A stretch of DNA of 17,340 nucleotides. Source: Clostridiales bacterium. Its GTDB lineage: Bacteria > Bacillota > Clostridia > Oscillospirales > Acutalibacteraceae. The translations under genes were made by a program, and so were the position numbers. The notes under the pieces were generated by a model. It was not told where the DNA came from. It did not search any database and was given only the letters and a program-made list of their open reading frames with translations. Numbering within the stretch: position 1 is the first letter of the stretch; each line of letters starts with the position of its first letter. Positions 7,690 through 15,396 of this stretch are shown here, one piece after another. The stretch covers positions 1 to 17,340 of the forward strand of contig JAAZGX010000101.1 of NCBI GenBank assembly GCA_012511005.1, read 5' to 3'.

Positions 7690-7712
7690 GCCGCCGGCGA
7701 AAAACCGGCGGC
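7690..7712 (-). terminator. Rho-independent terminator of the MFS gene
   Basis: An 8-bp perfect GC stem (GCCGCCGG / CCGGCGGC) surrounds a 7-base loop. On the minus strand it is followed by TTTTCTTTTTT, a strong U-tract, 14 bases after the MFS stop. On the plus strand the tail is AAAAATTTT, so it may also weakly terminate the murD2 transcript. Confidence 0.85.
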
Positions 7713-7725
7713 AAAAATTTTGTGA

Positions 7726-9183
7726 TTAATCGTCAGCGATTTCTTTTAATATATCACTTGGTATAGCCTCACCGTGCTTTACAAAGAAAATGGCAATCGC
7801 AGCAAGCAAGAAGCATACCGGACAGTAGACGAAAAGCGACATATATGTACCGGACAGCATACGAACAGCGCCGTATACAACAGGTGTTGCTATCTGTGCA
7901 GAGAAAGTAGCCGTGTAGTAATAACCTGTAAATGTGCCGATTTTTTCAATACCGCCAATCTCAAGCACAAGGGGTAAAGTGTTTACGGTTATGAGCATAC
8001 CCGCCGCACCGCCGACTATAAGTGCAACCCAAACTAAAGCCATGCCTTGCCCCGTTATTGTTTCAACGGCAAGATAAGCAATAAAGGCGGCAAGGAAAGC
8101 GCCTAATCCAATAAGAATTGTGTTTTTCCTGCCTATTTTCTTGCCAAGATATCCTGCCGGAACGGCGGCTATTGCAGAGGATATAACGAACATCGTCATC
8201 ATTGAGGTTGCTTGACCTACGCTCTTTCCGAGAATTTCCGCCGCAAACAGAGCGAAAAATGTTTGAATAGAGTTAGTGCCGCAGAACAGGAAGAAAAGCC
8301 CGACGAGCATAAATATAAGACTTTTTCGCTCGCTTGAGGTAAGCCTTATCGCCTTTAGACGCTCTTTTTCTGCCTTAGCGGCAGCTTTTGCGGCTTGTCT
8401 TTCAGCCTCTTCATCGTCTGATTTTCTCTGGTCTGCATATGCTTTTAGTCTGCTGTCAGGCTCTTTTACAAAGAAAAACAGAATAACGGTTGCCGCAATC
8501 ATAATGACAGCGCCGAATACGAAAACCCACGGAATATAAAGCTCAGGCTGCGTCTTTTTGTCAAAGCCGCCTATTGTACACACAATATCTGCAGAAAGCA
8601 TAGCAAAAAGACCGCCAATACCGCCCATAAGGTTTATTACGGCGTTGCCCTCACTTCTTAAAGAAGGGTGCGTAAGGTCGGGCATAAGTGCCACGACGGG
8701 CGCGCGCCAAAGCGACATAATAAATACGAACATAATAATGCAGAACATTAAAGCCGGTATAGCCGTCATTTTCGGAACGAGGATAAAAAATAAAGCCGAA
8801 AGCGGCGCTCCGATAAATACGAACGGTCTGCGTTTGCCAAAGCGTGAATGGCACCTGTCAGACAGCTTCCCGAATGTGGGTTGGAATATTACGCCGAATA
8901 TATTATCAAATGTCATAATAATTCCAATAAAAAGCGGAACGAGTGTAAATCCGCCCGCCACAGTGCCGACATCTTCTCCCGTAGCCGTTAAAAAGTCAAG
9001 TATTGACGGAAACCTTTGGACTATTGCCTCTCCCCAACGGGTAATCAGTTCAGATTTACTAAGCAGATTGTTGAGAATTGTGGTAACATACGGGTCATAT
9101 ATACCCCATGCCACTGAGGATGCTAAAAACCCGAAACCAATAAGTATCGTTTTGCCGTAGTTTAGTTTTAATTTTTCAGCCAA
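7726..9183 (-). CDS. Major facilitator superfamily transporter, SLC45/GPH-like
   Basis: A 485-residue protein with about 12 membrane segments. The loop FGKLSDRCHSRFGKRRPF (about residues 104-121), between helices 2 and 3, matches the GxxSDR...G.RRP signature of SLC45-type and related disaccharide transporters. The stretch LGKKIGRKNTILIG is the repeat of this motif in the second half. The two halves are joined by a charged, Ala/Glu/Lys-rich cytoplasmic helix at about residues 243-280, long enough for a coiled coil. Between helices 1 and 2 is an unusually long outer loop (about residues 30-75). A sugar or glycoside is the most likely substrate, with no better resolution. The start is TTG 9183; a perfect AAGGAGG lies seven bases upstream and no ATG is better placed. 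The gene stands alone between two terminators. Confidence 0.82.
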   Translation of the reverse strand: MAEKLKLNYGKTILIGFGFLASSVAWGIYDPYVTTILNNLLSKSELITRWGEAIVQRFPSILDFLTATGEDVGTVAGGFTLVPLFIGIIMTFDNIFGVIFQPTFGKLSDRCHSRFGKRRPFVFIGAPLSALFFILVPKMTAIPALMFCIIMFVFIMSLWRAPVVALMPDLTHPSLRSEGNAVINLMGGIGGLFAMLSADIVCTIGGFDKKTQPELYIPWVFVFGAVIMIAATVILFFFVKEPDSRLKAYADQRKSDDEEAERQAAKAAAKAEKERLKAIRLTSSERKSLIFMLVGLFFLFCGTNSIQTFFALFAAEILGKSVGQATSMMTMFVISSAIAAVPAGYLGKKIGRKNTILIGLGAFLAAFIAYLAVETITGQGMALVWVALIVGGAAGMLITVNTLPLVLEIGGIEKIGTFTGYYYTATFSAQIATPVVYGAVRMLSGTYMSLFVYCPVCFLLAAIAIFFVKHGEAIPSDILKEIADD

Positions 9184-9217
9184 AACAGCGCCTCCTTATA
9201 TAGTTATAGTTTGTATA

Positions 9218-9246
9218 ATTATAACACTACTATCAAAAAAAGACAA
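9218..9246 (-). promoter_or_regulatory. Promoter of the MFS gene
   Basis: On the minus strand TTGTCT (9246-9241), a 17-base spacer and a perfect TATAAT (9223-9218) form a strong sigma-A consensus. The start would be near 9211, about 28 bases before the TTG start codon. It begins right after the hcp terminator. Confidence 0.65.
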
Positions 9247-9259
9247 TACAAAACGAAAA

Positions 9260-9287
9260 TTCGCCGACACCTATTGGTATCGGCGAA
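9260..9287 (-). terminator. Terminator of the rubredoxin-hcp operon
   Basis: A 12-bp stem (TTCGCCGATACC / GGTGTCGGCGAA on the minus strand) with a 4-base loop, followed by TTTTCGTTTT. The one non-Watson-Crick position is a G-U pair in minus-strand RNA but a C-A mismatch in plus-strand RNA, so the structure favours the minus strand. It lies 11 bases after the hcp stop. Confidence 0.8.
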
Positions 9288-9298
9288 AAATAATAGCG

Positions 9299-10927
9299 TT
9301 AAGCCATAAAAGTTTTTATATCGTTTTCTACAGAATCAATGCCGGAAATGCCAAAATTCTCAATTAAAACTTTTGCAACATTCGGTGACAAAAATCCGGG
9401 AAGCGTGGGTCCTAAGTGAATGTTTTTAATACCAAGATAAAGTAAAGCCAACAAAACTATAACGGCCTTTTGCTCATACCATGCAATATTAAAGGCTAAG
9501 GGAAGTTCATTTATATCACTGAGACCGAAAGCCTCTTTAAGCTTTAGTGCTATCAAAACGAGCGAGTATGAGTCGTTGCACTGACCTGCGTCAAGCACTC
9601 TCGGAATACCGCCGATATCCCCAAGGTTTAATTTATTATAGCGGTATTTAGCACAGCCCGCCGTTAAAATAATCGTGTCAGCAGGTAAGCTTTTTGCAAA
9701 CTCCGTATAATAATTCCTGTTTTTCATCCTGCCGTCACAACCTGCCATAACGAAAAACTTTTTAATGGCGCCGGACTTTACGGCGTCAACTACCTTATCG
9801 GCAAGCGCTATAACTTGATTGTGCGCAAAGCCGCCTACAATACTGCCCGTCTCAATTTCAACGGGAGAGGGGAGCGTTTTAGCAAGCTCTATAACCTTAG
9901 AAAAGTCCTTCTTTCCGTCAGCGTCTGCCGAAATATGTACACACCCGGGGTAGCCCGCGGAGCCTGTCGTAAAAATTCTGTTTCTTATTTCTTCACTTCT
10001 TGGGGGGACTATACAGTTGGTTGTAAAAAGTATGGCTCCCTTAAAGCTTTCAAAGTCTGTAAGCTGCTGCCACCACGCGCCGCCGTAGTTTCCGACGAGG
10101 TGCGGGTATTTTTTAAGCTTTGGATAATAATGCGCAGGCAGCATTTCACCGTGGGTATAAACATCAACGCCGCTGTCTTTAGTTTGAATAAGAAGCTGCT
10201 CTAAGTCAACTAAATCGTGACCCGAAATTAAAATAGCGGGGTTGTTTTTTACACCGATATTTACGGTTGTAATTTCAGGATTTCCGTATTTTGATGTATT
10301 GGCGCCGTCAAGAAGCGCCATAGCTTTAACGCCGTATTCACCCGTTTTAAGCGTTAGTGCCACAAGCTCGTCAACAGAAAGCGTGTCGTCAAGAGCAGCA
10401 GAGAGCGCCTCATAAATAAACGCGTATATTTCAAAATCCTCTTTACCGATATTAAGGGCATGCTCAGCATATGCCGCCATTCCTTTAAGACCGTATATAA
10501 TCATTTCACGAAGCGAGCGAATATCCTCATTCTCTGTAGAAAGCACACCAACAACAGCCGCTTTTTCATCCATTTCAAGAGGAGAGTTAACTGTGAAAAC
10601 GGCGCTGTCATGTAAATTTGCAATATTAACGGAGTTTCTAAGGGTATCTCTAACAGCTAATATCTCTTTTATTTTTTGTGTGAGCGCTTCACCGTCAAAG
10701 TTTGCGTTAGTTATAGTCATAAATAGACCGCTCAAAACCTTGTGATTGGCGTCACTTAGAGAAGCCGCATTAAACCCGCCTTTTGTGACAACCTCTGCCA
10801 CACCTTTTAGAGAATAAATTAAAAGGTCCTGAAGCCTTGCTATATCCTCAGTTTTACCGCATACACCGCGAACGGCACAGCCTTTACCCGCGGCGGTTTC
10901 CTGACATTGGAAACAAAACATACTCAT
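9299..10927 (-). CDS. hcp: Hybrid cluster protein (hydroxylamine / NO reductase)
   Basis: A 542-residue cytoplasmic iron-sulfur protein of the anaerobe type. The N-terminal cluster is bound by Cys5, Cys8, Cys17 and Cys23 (MFCFQCQE...GC...GVCGK), the short spacing of Desulfovibrio and clostridial Hcp. All hybrid-cluster ligands appear present: His237, Glu261, Cys305, Cys397 (the persulfide cysteine), Cys425, Cys450 and Glu485, in the order and spacing of D. vulgaris Hcp. It should reduce hydroxylamine and, as shown for E. coli Hcp, may act on nitric oxide. The start ATG 10927 follows AGGAGG by six bases. The rubredoxin gene ends 11 bases upstream and its stop lies next to this ribosome binding site, so the two are co-transcribed and rubredoxin is a plausible electron donor. 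A hairpin terminator follows. Confidence 0.95.
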   Translation of the reverse strand: MSMFCFQCQETAAGKGCAVRGVCGKTEDIARLQDLLIYSLKGVAEVVTKGGFNAASLSDANHKVLSGLFMTITNANFDGEALTQKIKEILAVRDTLRNSVNIANLHDSAVFTVNSPLEMDEKAAVVGVLSTENEDIRSLREMIIYGLKGMAAYAEHALNIGKEDFEIYAFIYEALSAALDDTLSVDELVALTLKTGEYGVKAMALLDGANTSKYGNPEITTVNIGVKNNPAILISGHDLVDLEQLLIQTKDSGVDVYTHGEMLPAHYYPKLKKYPHLVGNYGGAWWQQLTDFESFKGAILFTTNCIVPPRSEEIRNRIFTTGSAGYPGCVHISADADGKKDFSKVIELAKTLPSPVEIETGSIVGGFAHNQVIALADKVVDAVKSGAIKKFFVMAGCDGRMKNRNYYTEFAKSLPADTIILTAGCAKYRYNKLNLGDIGGIPRVLDAGQCNDSYSLVLIALKLKEAFGLSDINELPLAFNIAWYEQKAVIVLLALLYLGIKNIHLGPTLPGFLSPNVAKVLIENFGISGIDSVENDIKTFMA

Positions 10928-10938
10928 TGTATTCCTCC

Positions 10939-11100
10939 TTACTCCTCTGGTCTAAAGTCTTCTTTGCCGACAAAGCATATGGGGCATTGCCAGTCGTCGG
11001 GAATATCTTCAAACGCCGTACCCGGCTCTATGTTGCTATCGGGGTCACCGAGTGCGGGGTCATAAATGTACCCGCAGGGAATGCAAATGTATTTTTTCAT
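10939..11100 (-). CDS. Rubredoxin
   Basis: A 53-residue protein beginning MKKYICIPCGYIYDPALGD and ending with DWQCPICFVGKEDFRPEE. The two CxxC knuckles (Cys6/Cys9 and Cys39/Cys42) that bind one Fe are intact, as are the usual tyrosines, the PGTAFEDIP turn and Trp37. It is the full normal rubredoxin length. It carries single electrons in the cytoplasm of anaerobes. AAGGAGG lies seven bases before the ATG. It is the first gene of an operon with hcp, 11 bases upstream of it, which suggests that it feeds electrons to Hcp or serves the same nitrosative or oxidative stress response. Confidence 0.95.
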   Translation of the reverse strand: MKKYICIPCGYIYDPALGDPDSNIEPGTAFEDIPDDWQCPICFVGKEDFRPEE

Positions 11101-11122
11101 AAAAAATCCTCCTTTTAACGCT

Positions 11123-11218
11123 TATATAATGAAGATACAAAGTATCCCAATTATCAAAATGGTTTTTGTTTGTTAATATAATAACATAAACCAAACAGTT
11201 TTAATGTGACCGAGTCAC
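11123..11218 (-). promoter_or_regulatory. Control region of the rubredoxin-hcp operon with two or three dyads
   Basis: GTGAC-CGA-GTCAC (11206-11218) is a perfect 5-bp dyad, resembling half-sites of CRP/FNR-family regulators but with one base less between them than classical E. coli CRP sites. TGTTA-ATATAA-TAACA (11171-11186) is a second dyad. On the minus strand, TATATT (11180-11175) or TATTAT (11184-11179) could be the -10 of a promoter lacking a good -35; its start would be about 40-44 bases from the centre of the first dyad, the spacing of class II activators. A second candidate, TTGGGA with TATATA (11128-11123), includes the small dyad GATAC-AAA-GTATC (11134-11146). Which one is used cannot be decided here. 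Confidence 0.4.
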
Positions 11219-11275
11219 TAAAAATGAACAAAGAAATACTTTTGTGCGCTTGCTATTTGCTGTAAATTATAGTAG

Positions 11276-11281
11276 TATAAT
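11276..11281 (+). promoter_or_regulatory. Putative -10 element of the ddh promoter
   Basis: A perfect TATAAT 32 bases before the ddh start codon. The -35 region is weak: CTATTT is at 17 bases, and TTGCTA is 20 bases away. The 213-base gap between rubredoxin and ddh therefore holds divergent promoters and the dyads described for the hcp side; no small gene or terminator is visible in it. Confidence 0.4.
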
Positions 11282-11313
11282 AAATTGATTTACGAATAAA
11301 CGGGGGTGACGAA

Positions 11314-12297
11314 ATGAGTATAAAAATCGGTCTTTTTGGATACGGCAATATAGCAAAAGCCGCTGAAAGCGGTATACTTCAAAACTCTGATATGGAGCTT
11401 GTTGCAGTTTTTACACGGAGAAATCCATCTGATGTTAAAACTGTATCGGGCGTACCCGTACATAAAAAACAAGATGTACTAAGCTTTACGGACAAAATTG
11501 ATGTTATGCTAATGTGCGGCGGGAGTGCCACTGATTTGCCGAAAGAGTCGCCCGATATGGCAAAGTATTTTAATATTGTTGACAGTTTTGACACCCACAC
11601 AAAAGTCTTAGAGCATTTTAACAATGTGGACAAGTCCGCAAAAGAGGGGAAAAAAGTATCTATTATTTCAGCAGGCTGGGACCCCGGCGTGTTTTCGCTG
11701 AACCGTCTTTTTTCTGAAGCGTTTTTACCAAACGGAAAAGGCTATACATTTTGGGGAAAAGGCGTAAGTCAAGGTCATTCTGACGCTGTTCGCCGTATAG
11801 ACGGCGTAAAACAAGCTGTGCAATACACAAATCCGTCAAAAGACGCGCTAAAAGAGGTGAGAGAGGGCATATTGCCTGTGTTTTCACCATGTGAAATGCA
11901 TACCCGTGAATGCTTTGTGGTGCTAAAAGACGGTGCAAATAAAGGGCTTGTTGAAAGCGCGATTAAAAATATGCCGAATTATTTTAAGGATTATAATACA
12001 ACAGTACACTTTATAACAGACGAGGAATTCAATAAAAATCACACCGCAATGCCGCACGGCGGAACAGTTATTAGAAGCGGTTTTACGGGTATTGATAATG
12101 AGAATAAACAAATAATTGAATACAGTATAAAGCTAAATTCAAACCCGGAGTTTACGGCAAACATTTTGCTTTGCTATGCGAGAGCGGCATATAGGCTATA
12201 TAACGCGGGTGACAGCGGCTGTAAAACTGTGTTTGACATAGCGCCGTACTTACTTTTCAGCGGTACGAAAAAGGATATAATGGAAAGGCTCATTTAA
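11314..12297 (+). CDS. ddh: meso-Diaminopimelate D-dehydrogenase
   Basis: A 327-residue NADPH-dependent enzyme that converts L-tetrahydrodipicolinate, ammonia and NADPH to meso-diaminopimelate in one reversible step, bypassing the acylated branches of lysine synthesis. The N-terminal Rossmann fold starts IGLFGYGNIAKA. Further family segments are MCGGSATDLP, NIVDSFDTH, SAGWDPGVFSLNR and FWGKGVSQGHSDAVRRIDGV, which carry the substrate-binding and dimer contacts known from Corynebacterium Ddh (320 residues). The product is the cross-linking residue of peptidoglycan and the precursor of lysine, so the organism probably has meso-DAP type walls. GGGGGTGA lies just before ATG 11314. It is divergent from rubredoxin-hcp and its stop codon overlaps the stop of the convergent sulfotransferase gene. 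Confidence 0.95.
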   Translation: MSIKIGLFGYGNIAKAAESGILQNSDMELVAVFTRRNPSDVKTVSGVPVHKKQDVLSFTDKIDVMLMCGGSATDLPKESPDMAKYFNIVDSFDTHTKVLEHFNNVDKSAKEGKKVSIISAGWDPGVFSLNRLFSEAFLPNGKGYTFWGKGVSQGHSDAVRRIDGVKQAVQYTNPSKDALKEVREGILPVFSPCEMHTRECFVVLKDGANKGLVESAIKNMPNYFKDYNTTVHFITDEEFNKNHTAMPHGGTVIRSGFTGIDNENKQIIEYSIKLNSNPEFTANILLCYARAAYRLYNAGDSGCKTVFDIAPYLLFSGTKKDIMERLI

Positions 12298-13010
12298 AGC
12301 TCATAGCCGCAATCAAGTAAATCCTCCTTAAAAAAATCAAAAAAGCTATTTTGCGTATCTGTTTTGTATCTGCCTATGGAATCCCTGCGCATATGAATTT
12401 TAGCCATTGGCATAGAAAGAAAGTTTTCAAGCTTTGAAAGCGTTTCGTCCTGCTTAAATACCATATCCTCAAATCTTAAAAACAAGAGAGACGGCGGAGA
12501 GGGAGTAGCTTTCATTAATTCCCTTTGATACTTCCAGCTAATCGCCCTTTTTTCACGAATATCAGAAGTCGTAGGGTACTTTATATTAAAATCATTAAGG
12601 TCATCTGTAACATGACCGCTTAAAATACAGTCCCGCGGGTCACGCACCCAGTGGATACAGTATATTTCGGGGAACATTTTAAGTATCCATGGATAGCAAA
12701 GAGTGGTTTCGGGAATTTTCCAGCCCTTATTTTCTGCTTTAGACGATAGCACAGAGTGAAGATATTCTTCAATCAATCTTATAAAAATGGGGTCGGGCTT
12801 TGTGTCTATAACCTTACTAAAATCCCAATTAAGACCGCCTGTGTGCTTTACATAGCTTCCAAAAACTCTACACGCTTCATACATTTTTTCGGGCGGCACA
12901 AGGTCCCACGAACCGTTTAACGGCTCTCCCATATAAATACCGCTGTGCGACAGAGTTTCTGAAATGGCGCGTGTTCCCGAATGCCCTCTGCCTATTATCG
13001 TTACGAGCAT
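12294..13010 (-). CDS. PAPS-dependent sulfotransferase of unknown acceptor
   Basis: A 238-residue soluble protein of the sulfotransferase superfamily. The 5'-phosphosulfate loop is IIGRGHSGTRAI (Gly-Arg-Gly-His-Ser-Gly-Thr-Arg, residues 7-14). The 3'-phosphate binding segment is IHWVRDPRDCILSG with Arg123 and Ser131. LRFEDM (178-183) and IGRYK (212-216) are further typical segments. It should move a sulfuryl group from PAPS to a hydroxyl or amine of an unknown acceptor. No signal peptide or membrane helix is seen, so it acts in the cytoplasm, perhaps on a precursor that is exported later. ATG 13010 is chosen because GGAGG is seven bases upstream; the in-frame ATG 13031 lies before that site. 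It is divergent from the PAPS synthesis operon, which strongly supports the function. Confidence 0.85.
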   Translation of the reverse strand: MLVTIIGRGHSGTRAISETLSHSGIYMGEPLNGSWDLVPPEKMYEACRVFGSYVKHTGGLNWDFSKVIDTKPDPIFIRLIEEYLHSVLSSKAENKGWKIPETTLCYPWILKMFPEIYCIHWVRDPRDCILSGHVTDDLNDFNIKYPTTSDIREKRAISWKYQRELMKATPSPPSLLFLRFEDMVFKQDETLSKLENFLSMPMAKIHMRRDSIGRYKTDTQNSFFDFFKEDLLDCGYEL

Positions 13011-13024
13011 AAACTTACCTCCGT

Positions 13025-13066
13025 TTAACATTAGCTAATATTATCATTAATACCACCTGAATGCAA
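13025..13066. promoter_or_regulatory. Overlapping divergent promoters of the sulfation cassette
   Basis: In the 81-base gap, the minus strand has TTGCAT (13066-13061), 17 bases, TAATAT (13043-13038) for the sulfotransferase. The plus strand has TTAACA (13025-13030), 17 bases, TAATAC (13048-13053) for the cysCQ-cysD-cysN operon. The two promoters overlap, so both units could be controlled by one regulator or by competition for polymerase. Based on consensus matching only. Confidence 0.45.
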
Positions 13067-13091
13067 CAAAAAAACCGCTTTTGGAGGATTT

Positions 13092-14462
13092 ATGGACAAT
13101 ATTTTTAAGTTCAAAAGTAAAGACGAAATAAAGCGTCGGCAATTACTTGGCAAAGGCGCTGTAATTTGGTTTACGGGGCTTTCAGGCTCCGGTAAATCTA
13201 CAATAGCCGCAGAGCTTGAAAAAGTGCTTTTATCGAGCGGAATGAGAGCATATCTGCTTGACGGTGACAATGTCCGTTTGGGGCTTAACAGTGACCTTGA
13301 TTTTAGCAGTGAAGGCAGAGCGGAAAATGTGAGGCGGCTTTACTGTGTTGCTTCACTTTTCGCGGACAGCGGAACGATTGCTATTGTAAGCGCTATTTCG
13401 CCTTTTAATAAGGACAGAGAAAAAGCTAAAGAGCATTGCCGTAAAAACGCCTGTTCTTTTGTAGAAATATTTGTAGATACGCCGATAGAAGAATGCATAA
13501 AGCGTGATACAAAAGGGCTTTATAAAAAAGCTGTTTCGGGTGAAGTTTTAGACTTTACAGGCATTTCCTCCCCCTATGAAAAGCCGGAGGATGCCGATAT
13601 TATAATAGAAACATTAAAAATTCCCGCAAAAAAAGCGGCAAGGGAAGTAGCTGACTATATAGAAACCCTTTTATCCATAAAAGAAATGACAGAATATCTG
13701 TGCGAGACGGCAAAAGAAGCCGGCGACGAGATAATGGAGATATATAAAAGGGACTTTACCGTAGAATATAAGGATGACAAATCTCCTTTAACTGAAGCGG
13801 ACTTAATGGCAGAAAGACTAATAAGAGAAAGGCTTTTAGAAAAATATCCCGATATAGCAATTCTATCCGAGGAAAGCACAGACGACTTAAAAAGGCTTAA
13901 AAATCCTTGCTGTTTTATTGTGGACCCGCTTGACGGCACGAAAGAGTTTGTGAAAAAGAACGGTGAGTTTACAGTTAATATAGGTCTTTCGTATTTCGGC
14001 AAAAGCATTTTAGGCGTAGTTTACGCTCCCGCTTTGCGGCGACTATTTTATGCTGCCGTTTATGAAGGCGCATATGAATATGATTTTTCTGATGAGTATT
14101 TCACTGAAAAAACAGCAATAAAGGCGTCAGACAGAAAAGAGAACCTGAAGGTTATGACTTCACGCTCTCATCTTGATGATGAAACTAAAGAGTTACTTCA
14201 AAAAAATGCGGATAAAATCGGCGGTACCATAAAAGCAGGCTCGTCATTAAAAGGGTGTCTAATAGCCGCAGGAGAGGCTGATATTTACTACCGCACAGGG
14301 TACACAATGGAGTGGGATACATGCGCTATGCAGTGCATAGTTGAAGAAGCGGGCGGTGTATTTCTTGAGGGGGACGGCTCTGCTATGAGGTATAACAGAG
14401 AGAATTCGCTTAATAAAAAAGGGTTTTACATATTAAATAATATTGAAAATAAATTTATATAA
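13092..14462 (+). CDS. Fused APS kinase (CysC) and PAP phosphatase (CysQ)
   Basis: A 456-residue two-domain protein. Residues about 1-196 are APS kinase: P-loop GLSGSGKST (29-37), DGDNVRLGLNSDLDFS (57-72), RAENVRR, the serine in AISPF (101-105) and FTGISSPYE (155-163). It phosphorylates APS to PAPS. Residues about 198-456 are a CysQ-type member of the inositol-monophosphatase superfamily: SEES (259-262), the metal site VDPLDGTKEF (277-286) and EWDTCA (407-412). It hydrolyses 3'-phosphoadenosine 5'-phosphate (PAP) to AMP, and possibly PAPS to APS. Both catalytic sets look complete, so this is one chain that makes the sulfate donor and removes the by-product of its use. The ribosome binding site TTGGAGG is good. 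It heads an operon with cysD (12 bases downstream) and cysN. Confidence 0.92.
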   Translation: MDNIFKFKSKDEIKRRQLLGKGAVIWFTGLSGSGKSTIAAELEKVLLSSGMRAYLLDGDNVRLGLNSDLDFSSEGRAENVRRLYCVASLFADSGTIAIVSAISPFNKDREKAKEHCRKNACSFVEIFVDTPIEECIKRDTKGLYKKAVSGEVLDFTGISSPYEKPEDADIIIETLKIPAKKAAREVADYIETLLSIKEMTEYLCETAKEAGDEIMEIYKRDFTVEYKDDKSPLTEADLMAERLIRERLLEKYPDIAILSEESTDDLKRLKNPCCFIVDPLDGTKEFVKKNGEFTVNIGLSYFGKSILGVVYAPALRRLFYAAVYEGAYEYDFSDEYFTEKTAIKASDRKENLKVMTSRSHLDDETKELLQKNADKIGGTIKAGSSLKGCLIAAGEADIYYRTGYTMEWDTCAMQCIVEEAGGVFLEGDGSAMRYNRENSLNKKGFYILNNIENKFI

Positions 14463-14474
14463 TAGGGGTAAAGT

Positions 14475-15356
14475 ATGACACATCTTGAAAGCCTTGAAAA
14501 CAAAAGCATACATATATTAAGAGAGGCATATAACCGCTTTCCTAATTTGTGTATGCTGTGGTCAATAGGCAAGGACTCTACGGTGCTTTTGAGCCTTGCG
14601 CGAAAAGCATTTTTTGGTCATGTCCCGTTTCCGCTCGTACATATTGACACACACTATAAAATACCTGAAATGATAGTATACCGCGACATGCTTGCAAAAG
14701 AGTGGAATCTTGATATGATTTACGGTGAAAATACAAAGGCGCTTGAAAAAAAGCTAACCTTTCCGGACGGTAACGCGACGCGGATTGAGTGCTGTAAGAA
14801 CCTGAAAACGGAAGCGCTTAGAAACACGCTGTCGGGAGAGTGGAAAAGGTTTAGAATGAACCATAATACAGGGACTTATGAGGTGGATAAGAATACGGAG
14901 CCATATACGGGAGTAATCGTCGGCATTCGTGCGGACGAGGAGGGCAGCCGCTCTAAAGAGCGTTACTTTTCCCCGCGTGACAGGAATAATGACTGGGATA
15001 TAGGCGACCAGCCGCCGGAGTTTTGGGGGCAGTATAAAACGGACTTTAAGTCCGGTACGCATATAAGAGTTCACCCCTTGCTTGACTGGACGGAGCTTGA
15101 TGTTTGGGAATACATAGAAAAAGAGGGCGTTCCCGTTGTATCGCTCTATTTTAATAAAGGCGACGGCAAGCGTTACCGCTCTCTTGGGTGTTGGCCTTGC
15201 ACAACGCCGGTACAGTCTGATTCTAAAAACATAAAAGAAATAATAGAGGAGCTTAAAACGGGCAAATTCTCGAATATCGCCGAACGCTCCGGCAGAGAGC
15301 AGGATAAAGAGGACGGCGGCGGGCTTGAGGAGCTTAGAAAAGACGGTTATATGTAG
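14475..15356 (+). CDS. cysD: Sulfate adenylyltransferase subunit 2
   Basis: A 293-residue PP-loop enzyme, the catalytic subunit of ATP sulfurylase, which joins sulfate and ATP to APS and pyrophosphate with GTP hydrolysis by CysN. The PP-loop is WSIGKDSTVLLSL (SIGKDST, residues 30-36). PLVHIDTHYKIPEM, GIRADEEGSRSKERYFSPRD, VHPLLDWTELDVWEYI and LGCWPCTTPV follow in the order of the CysD family, and the C-terminus ERSGREQDKEDGGGLEE... matches the basic/acidic tail of E. coli CysD. It is distinguished from PAPS reductase (CysH), a relative, by these segments and by the missing ECG..H tail of CysH. It lies between the CysC-CysQ gene and cysN. Confidence 0.94.
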   Translation: MTHLESLENKSIHILREAYNRFPNLCMLWSIGKDSTVLLSLARKAFFGHVPFPLVHIDTHYKIPEMIVYRDMLAKEWNLDMIYGENTKALEKKLTFPDGNATRIECCKNLKTEALRNTLSGEWKRFRMNHNTGTYEVDKNTEPYTGVIVGIRADEEGSRSKERYFSPRDRNNDWDIGDQPPEFWGQYKTDFKSGTHIRVHPLLDWTELDVWEYIEKEGVPVVSLYFNKGDGKRYRSLGCWPCTTPVQSDSKNIKEIIEELKTGKFSNIAERSGREQDKEDGGGLEELRKDGYM

Positions 15357-15396
15357 CTAAAAAATAACTGCCATATGAAAGGGCGTTTTTATAGAT

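Noticed and set aside
8558..9160. A 200-codon plus-strand open frame opposite the MFS gene
   Set aside because: It is antisense to a clear 12-helix transporter with its own promoter, ribosome binding site and terminator. The antisense translation shows no recognisable domain.
11205..11218. Reading the GTGAC dyad as a classical E. coli-type CRP/FNR site
   Set aside because: The spacing between TGTGA and TCAC is five bases, not six, and the outer base is not symmetrical. I keep it only as a related dyad.
13031..13270. Minus-strand open frame of 79 codons over the start of the CysC-CysQ gene
   Set aside because: It lies opposite the APS kinase P-loop and has no coding signs.
14475..15356. CysD as a PAPS reductase (CysH)
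   Set aside because: The two families share the PP-loop, but the GIRADEEGSRSKER, HPLLDWTELDVW and LGCWPCTTPV segments and the C-terminal tail are those of CysD, and the partner cysN follows directly.
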